This document shows positions 17,954 to 25,626 of a stretch of 64,000 nucleotides of DNA, one piece after another (position 1 is the stretch's first letter; each line of letters begins with the position of its first letter). Both the position numbers and the translations under genes were made by a program. The DNA is taken from contig CADAKQ010000001.1 of NCBI GenBank assembly GCA_902788555.1, positions 62,001 to 126,000 on the forward strand, in the 5' to 3' direction. The DNA is from an uncultured Lachnospiraceae bacterium (GTDB taxonomy: Bacteria > Bacillota > Clostridia > Lachnospirales > Lachnospiraceae). The notes beneath the pieces were generated by a model. It did no database searches. It worked only from the letters and a program-made list of their open reading frames with translations, and had not been told where the DNA came from.

Positions 17954-17981
17954 ATAATAACATAAAAAAATATTTCTGCAA
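17954..17981 (-). promoter_or_regulatory. Candidate promoter for the reverse-strand RlmH paralog
   Basis: On the reverse strand, TTGCAG (17981-17976), a 16-base spacer and TATTAT (17959-17954) lie about 55 bases upstream of the start at 17899. Consensus match is good, but the region is so AT-rich that chance hits are common. Confidence 0.35.
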
Positions 17982-18062
17982 ATTAATAAATTATCTTTAT
18001 TTAATAATCAATAAATTTCTGTTTTGTAAAAAATGCACAAAAAAAATTGTTATAAATGTCAA

Positions 18063-18133
18063 TTTACGAATCGACCGGTTATGATATATACTAAAAATCA
18101 GATGAACAACCGGTTGCGCAACCGCGTTTGCGC
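18063..18133 (+). promoter_or_regulatory. Promoter and nested palindromic operators upstream of the galactanase gene
   Basis: The 313-base gap before the galactanase gene holds a candidate promoter, TTTACG (18063-18068), 18 bases, TATACT (18087-18092), embedded in palindromes. ACCGGT occurs at 18074-18079 in the spacer and again inside CAACCGGTTG (18107-18116), a perfect ten-base palindrome just past the likely transcription start. It is nested with CGGTTGCGCAACCG (18111-18124) and the inverted repeat GCGCAA/TTGCGC (18116-18133). CG-centred palindromes of this kind are typical of LacI-family operators, so repression relieved by a galactan-derived sugar is a fair inference. No regulator gene lies nearby. 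Confidence 0.6.
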
Positions 18134-18160
18134 AGTTTTGTTCGCTCGTAGGAGATACAA

Positions 18161-18190
18161 ATGAAATTTATGGAAAAGTCAAAATTTTAA
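18161..18190 (+). CDS. Possible nine-residue leader peptide before the galactanase
   Basis: A nine-codon frame with start ATG 18161 and stop TAA 18188-18190, preceded by a well-placed AGGAG (18150-18154). It ends 22 bases before the galactanase start and has its own ribosome site, better spaced than most in the window. It could affect translation of the downstream gene or mRNA stability. The encoded sequence (MKFMEKSKF) shows no run of one regulatory amino acid. Expression is unproven. Confidence 0.25.
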   Translation: MKFMEKSKF

Positions 18191-18212
18191 CAAAATTATG
18201 GGAGGTAATTTA

Positions 18213-21200
18213 ATGGGAAAACGAAGATTAAAAAGCTGTGTTGCAAAACGAATAACGTCAATTTTGCTTGCAGCAGCCATGGCAGTTAGCACACCTGTCG
18301 GCACACTGTTTAATGCGAATAGTGTGGCGAAGGCGGCGGATGATGGTTGGGAAACTACTACACTTGTTGAAAATGGTGATTTTGAATCTTGTAGTACGAG
18401 TAATAGTATATCAGGGTGGACAATATCCCCTTGGCTTGGTAATAATGGATTATGGTATGTAGATAATAGAAATAATAGTGATCCTTATTCAAAAAATGAA
18501 ACTATTTACTTGAAAACAGATAATTCTGGCTCTGATCCTTCGAATTTTTCTATGTCTCAATCTATATCAAATGTTCAATCAGGAACATATAAAGTAAGTA
18601 TACGTTCTACAGGTTCTCCTGATGTTTCATCTGGTATAAGTATCTCAATATCTGATGGAACTACAACCAGGTCAAAAAATCTTGGGAAAGCAACATCTTG
18701 GGGAACATGGGTTACAACAGATACAGAAGAGTTGGAAATTACAAGTACAAGTACATTGACAGTAACCATATCAGGTACTGTCCCGAGCGATTACTATGGC
18801 TATATTGATGATATAGTTATTTCAAAAAAAACAACTGACTCAAGCGATCCAAGTGGAGACGATCCAAGTGGAGACGATCCAAGTGGAGACGATCCAAGTG
18901 GAGATGATCCAAGCGGAGATGATCCAACTGTTGTTGCTTCAGAAGGCGAATTAGTAAACGGAGATTTTGAGACAGAGAACAAAGGTTGGACATTGGCAGG
19001 AGGAGACGGAGGAGCTCCATTCTATGCTAGTGATTCATATGATTCTAATACAACACAGTTTATTAAAATTGAATCACCAACCGCTGCTCAAAATATGTCA
19101 GTTAAACAGACTATCAATAATTATCCTGCAGGTACATATAAATTGTCTTATAGTATCTCTGGAGCAAATGATGCTGAGTTCCCTTTGACTGCAAAGGTTT
19201 TGGATGCTGATGACAATGTTTTGGTTAGTCAAAACGGAGAAAAATTAACAGGATGGTCCAATTGGAGCACAGTTACAACAGATAAGTTTGTACTGGAAGA
19301 TACATCAACTATAAAGATTGTTTTTGAAGGAGAAGTACCTACTACGTTTTGGGGTAGTATGGATGATGTAAAGCTTATACCGGTAACTACACCTAACGTT
19401 GACCCGATTGAGTCATCACTTTATGTAAAGCAGGTTGACCTCGCGGATGATTTTATTACAGGTTTTGATATATCATCATATCTTTCTATAAAGGAAAGCG
19501 GAGCAACATATAAGGATGCTGACGGAAAAGAATTAAGTGATAAAGAATTTTTTGATTTACTTAAGAATTCAGGCGTTAATTGGGTAAGAATCAGAGTTTG
19601 GGTTGACCCTACAGAAAATGGAAAGACTTACGGTGGCGGTCATAATGACCTTGCTACAGCTAAAACGATAGGAAAGCTTGCAACAGATTCAGGCTTAAGA
19701 GTTTTGATTGATTTTCATTATTCAGACTTTTGGACTAATCCCGGTAAGCAGAGCGCTCCAAAAGCATGGAAGGATTTAACCTTAGATGAAAAAGCAACCA
19801 AGCTTAGCGAATACACGACAGACAGTCTCAATCAGCTAATTGCAGCCGGTGTTGACGTTGGAATGGTTCAGGTTGGAAATGAGACTAACGACGGATTCTG
19901 TGGTGAAACAAACATGAGTAATATGTGCACACTTTTTGCGGCAGGAGCTGATGCCGTAAGAGGAGTGTCAAGTGATATATTGATTGCGATTCACGTAGCA
20001 GACCCACAAAAACTTGATTTTAGCAGCTATGCAGACGAGCTTGAAAAAAATGGAGTAGATTATGATGTATTTGCATCAAGCTACTATCCTTATTGGCATG
20101 GAGAGCTTTCTAACCTGTCAAGTAAGATCAAAGCTGTAGCAGATAAATATGGTAAAAAGGTTATGGTTGCCGAAACTTCATATGTTCATACACTTGATGA
20201 TGGTGACGGACATGAAAATACTGAAAGTGAGGGTAAGCTTTCTGTTGATACTTTTCCGTATCCTATCGGACTTCAGGGTCAGGCACTTCATATAAGAAAT
20301 GTTGTAGATACGATTGCAAGTCTTGACAGTGGTATAGGTGTATTCTATTGGGAGCCGGCATGGATACCGGTTCAGCATTATGATGCTACAGCTTCAAATG
20401 CGGCTGAGGTATTAGCTTCAAATAAAGAAAAATGGGAAAAATACGGTTCAGGCTGGGCTACTTCTGCAGCCGCTGATTATGACATGAATGTCGGAGAATG
20501 GTATGGTGGTTCTGCTGTAGACAATGAAGGCGTATTTGATTTTGATGGAAAAGCACTTCCTACATTACAAATTTATAATATGATTCGCTATGGTACGACA
20601 GCATCGGATTATATAGTTGAAGCGATAGATATAGAAGCTGAATTTGATTTGGGTGAAGAGATTACTCTTCCTGATACTGTTAAAGTCTTTTTCGCAAGCG
20701 GAGCTCAAAAGGATGCAACGGTGACTTGGAATGCTGATGATTTAGCGGCAGCAAAAGAAAAAGAAGGAGAGTATTATGTCAGAGGAACTGCAAAGTATGA
20801 TGATAAGAATTATGAAGTGATTTGTACATTGACAATTAAGCCATACAATTATTTAATTAATCCGGGATTTGAGGATGATACAAATACTGCATGGGTTATA
20901 GATAATCCGGGCGAAGAAGAAAACTATAAGAGTCATATTACAGATGTGGAGGATTCCCATAGCGGAAACAAAGAATTCCATTTCTGGGGAGAAGAGGCAT
21001 TTGTAACCGGATTTTCACAGACTGTTAGCTTAGAGGCAGGAAAGTATAATTTTGGCGGATATATACAAGGTGGAAACATGGGAGATGATGCAGAGGTTTA
21101 CTTCTATGTTGATATCGATGGGGAAATAACCAAGTATCCTGTTACGCTCAAAGGATGGAAAGAATGGCAAAATGGTAATATAGAATTTGAACTTGAAGAA

Positions 21201-21944
21201 ACCTCCAAGGTTACCGTAGGTATGTATATATCGGGCGGTGCAGGCGGCTGGGGTACAGCTGATGACTTTTATTTAAACAAGCTTGAAATTGAGGAAACAA
21301 AAGAAGAACCAAAAGAAGAGACAAAAGAAGAAGCGGTAGAAGAGACGAAGGAAGAAGCGGTAGAAGAGACGAAGGAAGAAAACTCAGATAATGCATTTGC
21401 TACTTATCAGGGATATCGTTTCTATAAAGACGAAGATGGAAATATTACCTGCTATGATTCAAATGGAAAGAAAGTTATAGACGAATTTAAGTGCGACGGC
21501 ACATATACCTATTACTTCCAGTTTGACGGAACAGCTATGAAGGACAGACTTACCTATCATCCGGATGGAGAGCATGTTATCTACTTTGATAGCGAGGGAC
21601 ATGAGGTGTTTAGTGATATTGCACATGTTAAGCGCAGTATAGCAGGCGATGAGGTAGACGACTATTGCTTCTTCGATGTATTTGGATATCTCTATGTTGA
21701 TGTAATAACTTGGGATAAGACAGGTACGGTACTCTACTACGCAAACCCTTACGGAGTACTTGAGATGGGTAAGTGGTTCCAGTTCTCAGACACAGTTAAG
21801 TGGGGCGATGGCAGAGAGACAGAAGGTATTGCAGGCGGATATGGTTATGCTACCGAGGACGGAACTCTTATGACCAATCAATTTACATATGACTGGGAAG
21901 GAAACTTCTGTTATATGCAGGGCAATGGTACTATATTGCGTTAA
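18213..21944 (+). CDS. Secreted multidomain arabinogalactan endo-beta-1,4-galactanase (GH53)
   Basis: Extracellular enzyme cutting beta-1,4-galactan side chains of pectin. The start is ATG 18213, served by GGGAGG at 18199-18204; the upstream in-frame ATG 18198 overlaps that site. The 1243 residues read: signal peptide (1-41, cleavage after AKA); two N-terminal jelly-roll carbohydrate-binding modules (each beginning with a NGDFE motif) separated by a DPSGD repeat linker at about 212-236; GH53 barrel at about 402-792 with GFDISSYL, WVRIRVWVDP, acid/base Glu557 in VGNETN and nucleophile Glu654 in VAETSY; a bacterial Ig-like domain; a third binding module (INPGFEDD onward, about 890-1030); a Glu/Lys repeat linker; and a C-terminal region of aromatic repeats like cell-wall-binding repeats. 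The last part suggests surface attachment. It is flanked by its own control region and a terminator, with no transporter beside it. Confidence 0.93.
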   Translation: MGKRRLKSCVAKRITSILLAAAMAVSTPVGTLFNANSVAKAADDGWETTTLVENGDFESCSTSNSISGWTISPWLGNNGLWYVDNRNNSDPYSKNETIYLKTDNSGSDPSNFSMSQSISNVQSGTYKVSIRSTGSPDVSSGISISISDGTTTRSKNLGKATSWGTWVTTDTEELEITSTSTLTVTISGTVPSDYYGYIDDIVISKKTTDSSDPSGDDPSGDDPSGDDPSGDDPSGDDPTVVASEGELVNGDFETENKGWTLAGGDGGAPFYASDSYDSNTTQFIKIESPTAAQNMSVKQTINNYPAGTYKLSYSISGANDAEFPLTAKVLDADDNVLVSQNGEKLTGWSNWSTVTTDKFVLEDTSTIKIVFEGEVPTTFWGSMDDVKLIPVTTPNVDPIESSLYVKQVDLADDFITGFDISSYLSIKESGATYKDADGKELSDKEFFDLLKNSGVNWVRIRVWVDPTENGKTYGGGHNDLATAKTIGKLATDSGLRVLIDFHYSDFWTNPGKQSAPKAWKDLTLDEKATKLSEYTTDSLNQLIAAGVDVGMVQVGNETNDGFCGETNMSNMCTLFAAGADAVRGVSSDILIAIHVADPQKLDFSSYADELEKNGVDYDVFASSYYPYWHGELSNLSSKIKAVADKYGKKVMVAETSYVHTLDDGDGHENTESEGKLSVDTFPYPIGLQGQALHIRNVVDTIASLDSGIGVFYWEPAWIPVQHYDATASNAAEVLASNKEKWEKYGSGWATSAAADYDMNVGEWYGGSAVDNEGVFDFDGKALPTLQIYNMIRYGTTASDYIVEAIDIEAEFDLGEEITLPDTVKVFFASGAQKDATVTWNADDLAAAKEKEGEYYVRGTAKYDDKNYEVICTLTIKPYNYLINPGFEDDTNTAWVIDNPGEEENYKSHITDVEDSHSGNKEFHFWGEEAFVTGFSQTVSLEAGKYNFGGYIQGGNMGDDAEVYFYVDIDGEITKYPVTLKGWKEWQNGNIEFELEETSKVTVGMYISGGAGGWGTADDFYLNKLEIEETKEEPKEETKEEAVEETKEEAVEETKEENSDNAFATYQGYRFYKDEDGNITCYDSNGKKVIDEFKCDGTYTYYFQFDGTAMKDRLTYHPDGEHVIYFDSEGHEVFSDIAHVKRSIAGDEVDDYCFFDVFGYLYVDVITWDKTGTVLYYANPYGVLEMGKWFQFSDTVKWGDGRETEGIAGGYGYATEDGTLMTNQFTYDWEGNFCYMQGNGTILR
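18846..18920 (+). repeat. Five tandem 15-base repeats encoding a DPSGD linker
   Basis: The 15-base unit GATCCAAGTGGAGAC repeats five times in frame; the first three copies are identical and the last two differ by one or two bases. It encodes the Asp/Pro/Ser/Gly linker between the first two carbohydrate-binding modules. Near-identity at DNA level means linker length can change by slippage without breaking the frame. Confidence 0.9.
21330..21377 (+). repeat. Two exact 24-base repeats encoding an EAVEETKE linker
   Basis: Two identical 24-base units (21330-21353 and 21354-21377) encode EAVEETKE twice, preceded by related but less exact EETKEE/EEPKEE codons. This is the acidic linker between the third binding module and the C-terminal repeats of the galactanase. 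Like the first linker, it looks like a recent tandem duplication. Confidence 0.85.
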
Positions 21945-21967
21945 TTATAAGCAGATAATGTAATGAT

Positions 21968-22020
21968 AAAAACAAGTGAAATTGTATATTAAGGTATACA
22001 TTTCACTTGTTTTTTATTTT
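21968..22020 (+). terminator. Intrinsic terminator after the galactanase gene
   Basis: A long stem of about 19 base pairs: AAAACAAGTGAAA and following bases (21968-21987) pair with the arm at 21995-22013, with one bulged T and a seven-base loop. A long T-rich tract ends at 22020. Strong rho-independent terminator 24 bases past the stop codon. Confidence 0.85.
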
Positions 22021-22034
22021 ATGACGGGAATATA

Positions 22035-22063
22035 TTGAAATTAAAAAAAGTAAATGATATTAT
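22035..22063 (+). promoter_or_regulatory. Promoter for the HAD / PEP-synthase-like / hydrolase operon
   Basis: TTGAAA (22035-22040), 17 bases, TATTAT (22058-22063), with a TG one base upstream of the -10 box (extended -10). It lies after the galactanase terminator and about 77 bases before the HAD gene. Good consensus match. Confidence 0.6.
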
Positions 22064-22139
22064 GAAATTTAGAAAAATATTAATTTTGAGATAATAAATT
22101 TAAAAAATACTAAAAAGTTCTAATAAAGAAAGATACATT

Positions 22140-22949
22140 ATGGATAAAAAAATACTAATTCTTGATATAGACGGAACATTAGTCAATTCTAAGAAAGAAA
22201 TTACAAAGAAAACACATGATGCTCTTATGGATATTCAGGACATGGGGCATATAGTCGTACTTGCTTCAGGCCGACCGTATCCGGGTATGAAGCAGTATGT
22301 AAATGCATTAAGTATGGATAAAAAGGGCGGATATGCGATAGCCTTTAACGGCGGAATGATAATAGACTGTAAAACAGGACTTCCGGTGGTTGAAAAATGT
22401 ATACCGAATAATTATGTAAGACCTTTATATGATTATGCGCTTGACAATGGTCTCGGCATGGTTACATACAAGGACGATATGGTTATTACAGGTACAGATA
22501 TAGACAATTATATGCAGTATGAGGCAAGGCTTAACTTTATGCCGCTTAAGAAAGTCAGGGATTTTGTCTCCTTCGTGGATTACGATATGGTAAAGTGTCT
22601 GATGACGGCAGAACCGAATATAAAAGCTCCGAGGTGTGAGATGGAGTTAAAAAAGATGTTCTCGCCAAAGCTTAACGTGTTCCGCTCGGAACCGTACTTT
22701 ATAGAGATAACTACAAATGGTGTTGATAAATCAACAACCATAGCAAAGCTACTTGAGTTGGTAGATATTCCCAGAGAAAATTCCATCTGCTGCGGAGACG
22801 GATTTAATGACACGACTATGGTAAAATATGCGGGAATTGGTGTGGCTATGGGCAATGCCCAGCAGATTGTAAAGGATAATGCGGACTATATAACCGCCTC
22901 CTGCGATGAAGACGGATTGGTCGAAGTGATTGAAAAGTTTATTTTATAA
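22140..22949 (+). CDS. Cof-type HAD-IIB family phosphatase
   Basis: Haloacid dehalogenase superfamily hydrolase of the Cof/YidA type, usually acting on sugar phosphates or other small phosphorylated metabolites in the cytoplasm. The 269 residues have motif I LDIDGTLVNS (Asp9 and Asp11), motif II with ASGRPYPG, a C2B cap domain in the middle, Lys in the DKSTTI stretch, and motif IV CGDGFNDTTMV followed by AMGNA. The substrate cannot be read from sequence. It is first in a three-gene operon, 18 bases before a PEP-synthase-like gene, so the phosphorylated product of that enzyme is one candidate substrate. Confidence 0.9.
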   Translation: MDKKILILDIDGTLVNSKKEITKKTHDALMDIQDMGHIVVLASGRPYPGMKQYVNALSMDKKGGYAIAFNGGMIIDCKTGLPVVEKCIPNNYVRPLYDYALDNGLGMVTYKDDMVITGTDIDNYMQYEARLNFMPLKKVRDFVSFVDYDMVKCLMTAEPNIKAPRCEMELKKMFSPKLNVFRSEPYFIEITTNGVDKSTTIAKLLELVDIPRENSICCGDGFNDTTMVKYAGIGVAMGNAQQIVKDNADYITASCDEDGLVEVIEKFIL

Positions 22950-22967
22950 ATAAAAGAGGTAAAAAGA

Positions 22968-24977
22968 ATGGATGCTCCACTGCTTTTAACTAAGGCAGAA
23001 TCGCTGCTTAAATTAAAGGAACTGCTGAAAAAATCATTTATCGAGGATATAGTTGTTGTAAATGTAAGCGAGATTTTTGTAAACTTTAACAATGTATATG
23101 AGCAGATAAAGGAAAAGTTCTCGGGAGATAATATAATAATAAGAAGCTCACTTAGGCATTACGGAAATATTCACAATGCAAAAATGATACATCTTAATGC
23201 AAGTGATGCCGTTGATTCAAAGGATAAGGAATCTGTTGAGAAAGCATTGAAAAAAATGGCATATATGTATGCTGACAACGATGAAAAAAAACTTCCGGAT
23301 TTCTTTGATGAGCAGGTTTTGATTCAACGATATTCAGAAAATATAGCTATATCCGGAGTTGCCTTTACCAGAGATTTTATATATAAAAGACCGTATTATA
23401 TGATTAATTATGAGATGTCACAAGATACTGATGAGGCACATGACGGAAGGACAAAATGGATAGCAAAAAATATCTCTCGTGAGTTTTTGGACTATGATTT
23501 TTTAAGTCTGATTAATGCCATAAAGGAGATAGAAGAGGTATACAGAGATATCGAAGCTTTGGAAATAAAATTCGGAATTGATTCTATTGATAACGTAATT
23601 ATATTTCAGGTAAGACCTCTTGTAGAGCTTTTCGATAAACCGATGGCACTTACTGATAAAGAATTTTATGATGCAAAATCATTTGCAAAATGTGACTATC
23701 TTGATACCAGCCATGTGCTTTCGGATATGGCGAGCTGGAGACCTGCGGAGATACTTGGATTGAATCCAAGACCGCTTGACTGTTCTTTATATAAGGAGCT
23801 TATTACCTCAGGTAAATGGAATGAAAGTATAAGTCACTTTGGATATGCCAATGAAATATATGATTTAATGCAAAAGATAGGCAATAAGCCTTATATATCC
23901 GTTGATTACACGATAGCCGGCTTAACACCTAAAAACTTAAAAAGCAGCATAAGATTTAAGCTTAAAGAGTTTTATATTAAAAAATTGAAAGATAAACCTT
24001 TTATGCACGAAAGACTTGAAAGAGATTTGATATTTAATTGTTATGATTTTGCAACCAAGGATAAGCTTAAAGAGCTTTCGGAAAATGGCTTTTCAGAGGA
24101 AGAAATATCGGAGCTTTCAAAAGCTTTATATGAGGTTACCTCCAATATTATTGACATATATGACGATGTGCATAAAAAGGATAAGGAAGATCTTGATAAG
24201 CTGACGGAGCTAAGAAGGCAGATAAGGTCATATGCACCGCTTAAAGAAACCAATATCATGAAGGTATATAAATACATAAATGATTTGATGACAGCTATAG
24301 AAAACTACGGAGCTCACCAATATATAAGACAGTCAAGATGTGATATAATTGCAAGAAGTCTTATGAAAAGTCTGGCGGATAAAGGATATTTCACACATGA
24401 AGAAATATATAAATTTACTTCATCCATAGAAACGGAAGAGACGAAGTTTGAAGATAATATCATGCGATATATTCACGGGGAGATAGATACCGATGAATTT
24501 AACAAGGCATACGGTCATATAAGACTTAAGACCTTCGACATAAGGACGGACTGTTATAAAAATATGAAGCTTGAAGGTATATTTGAGGGCACAAAGCTTT
24601 CTTCTTCAAAGGGTGCAGCAGATCTTGATTTGAATGTGCTTTCTGAAGCCTTGAAAAATATCGGATTTAATATCTCATCAAAAGATTTTATTGCGCTGAT
24701 GTCAGACATGATAAAAAACAAAGCGTATTTTCGATTTGAATTTATAAAGTCCGTCAGCCTGATACTTGATATGATAGCAGTTCTCGGTAAGCTCCACGGA
24801 ATAGACAGAGAGGATATGTCGTATCTGGAGATAGAGGAGCTTATCAGCTACCATAGCAGGGATTCATATATACAGATAATACAGTCAAGACGAGATATGT
24901 ATCATGCTTATTCGTATCTGGTACTTCCGGAGCTTATATTTAATGTAGGCGATATAGACGTTATAGAATACAAATAA
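22968..24977 (+). CDS. PEP synthase / PPDK N-terminal-like ATP-grasp protein
   Basis: A 669-residue protein whose first 220 residues resemble the ATP-grasp domain of phosphoenolpyruvate synthase and pyruvate phosphate dikinase (PF01326): IIIRSSL, VLIQRYSENIAISGVAFTRD, PYYMINYE, and the closing EIKFGIDSIDNVIIFQVRPL. The glycine-rich N-terminal part of that domain is missing and I see no swivelling phosphohistidine domain. The remaining 450 residues are mainly helical and include YGHIRLKTFDIRTDCY, close to a motif found in uncharacterised PEP/pyruvate-binding proteins. It may phosphorylate or ligate a substrate other than pyruvate; the substrate is unknown. A good AGAGGT site precedes the ATG. 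It lies between a HAD phosphatase and an alpha/beta hydrolase in one operon. Confidence 0.65.
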   Translation: MDAPLLLTKAESLLKLKELLKKSFIEDIVVVNVSEIFVNFNNVYEQIKEKFSGDNIIIRSSLRHYGNIHNAKMIHLNASDAVDSKDKESVEKALKKMAYMYADNDEKKLPDFFDEQVLIQRYSENIAISGVAFTRDFIYKRPYYMINYEMSQDTDEAHDGRTKWIAKNISREFLDYDFLSLINAIKEIEEVYRDIEALEIKFGIDSIDNVIIFQVRPLVELFDKPMALTDKEFYDAKSFAKCDYLDTSHVLSDMASWRPAEILGLNPRPLDCSLYKELITSGKWNESISHFGYANEIYDLMQKIGNKPYISVDYTIAGLTPKNLKSSIRFKLKEFYIKKLKDKPFMHERLERDLIFNCYDFATKDKLKELSENGFSEEEISELSKALYEVTSNIIDIYDDVHKKDKEDLDKLTELRRQIRSYAPLKETNIMKVYKYINDLMTAIENYGAHQYIRQSRCDIIARSLMKSLADKGYFTHEEIYKFTSSIETEETKFEDNIMRYIHGEIDTDEFNKAYGHIRLKTFDIRTDCYKNMKLEGIFEGTKLSSSKGAADLDLNVLSEALKNIGFNISSKDFIALMSDMIKNKAYFRFEFIKSVSLILDMIAVLGKLHGIDREDMSYLEIEELISYHSRDSYIQIIQSRRDMYHAYSYLVLPELIFNVGDIDVIEYK

Positions 24978-25001
24978 GCATACCTGTCAAGAGGTGTAAA
25001 A

Positions 25002-25553
25002 ATGGAAAAAACAAAGCTAATGATTGAATTTCCCGGCAGAAACTACAGCACGGATAAACCGCTTTTGTATTATGCGGGAAAGATTTTTGAAAATCGTGAT
25101 TATGAGGTTATAAGACTTGATTATAACTTTAAGCTCACGGGTGATAAAAATGACATAGAAGGTCTTATTGAAGAGGCAAAGCCTTTCGTAAAAGAAGTGC
25201 TTGATAAGATAGATTTCAAAAAATATGAAGATATTGTTTTTATTTCGAAAAGTATGGGAACCACTCTTGCAGGATACTTTGAAGAATTATATAAGATACG
25301 TGTCAGGCATATATATCTTACGCCGCTTCAAAGCGCACTCAAATACTTAAAAAGGGGAAAGTGCATAGTGGTTGCGGGAAAAAATGACAGATTTTTAGAC
25401 AGCAGGAGATTAAAAATATACTGTGTGGAGCAGGATGTTGCTTTGAAGCAGTTTGATGATGTCGGACACTCGCTCGAATCAGAGGATGACATAAATATCA
25501 CATTTGCAATATTGATGGTAATTGTTAAGCTTTATAAGGGCTTTTCAAATTGA
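25002..25553 (+). CDS. Small alpha/beta hydrolase-like protein
   Basis: A 183-residue cytoplasmic protein with an alpha/beta-hydrolase outline: the nucleophile elbow FISKSMGTTLAGY (Ser in S-x-S-M-G), a later Asp in VVAGKNDRFLD and a His in DDVGHSLE, giving a plausible Ser-Asp-His triad in order. The N terminus (MIEFPGRNYSTDKPLLYYAG) fits a first strand plus oxyanion region. The substrate is unknown. It follows the PEP-synthase-like gene by 24 bases with an AAGAGGTG site, and its stop codon overlaps the -35 box of the bactofilin promoter. Confidence 0.65.
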   Translation: MEKTKLMIEFPGRNYSTDKPLLYYAGKIFENRDYEVIRLDYNFKLTGDKNDIEGLIEEAKPFVKEVLDKIDFKKYEDIVFISKSMGTTLAGYFEELYKIRVRHIYLTPLQSALKYLKRGKCIVVAGKNDRFLDSRRLKIYCVEQDVALKQFDDVGHSLESEDDINITFAILMVIVKLYKGFSN

Positions 25554-25578
25554 TTTAATTATGCTAATGATGTATAAT
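25550..25578 (+). promoter_or_regulatory. Promoter for the bactofilin-pyrH operon
   Basis: TTGATT (25550-25555), 17 bases, perfect TATAAT (25573-25578). It begins at the stop codon of the alpha/beta hydrolase gene and lies about 50 bases before the bactofilin start. Probably the promoter for the bactofilin gene and perhaps for the whole pyrH-polC run. Confidence 0.65.
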
Positions 25579-25626
25579 GAAAAAGATGTAGTAAAGATAG
25601 TTTTTTAAAATAACAGGAGGATAAAA

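Noticed and set aside
18846..18920. Possible CRISPR-like array
   Set aside because: The units are directly adjacent without spacers, 15 bases long and in frame with a protein linker.
18817..19020. Reverse-strand frames across the galactanase repeat
   Set aside because: They arise because the 15-base repeat leaves several frames open; no ribosome site and only repeat-derived peptides.
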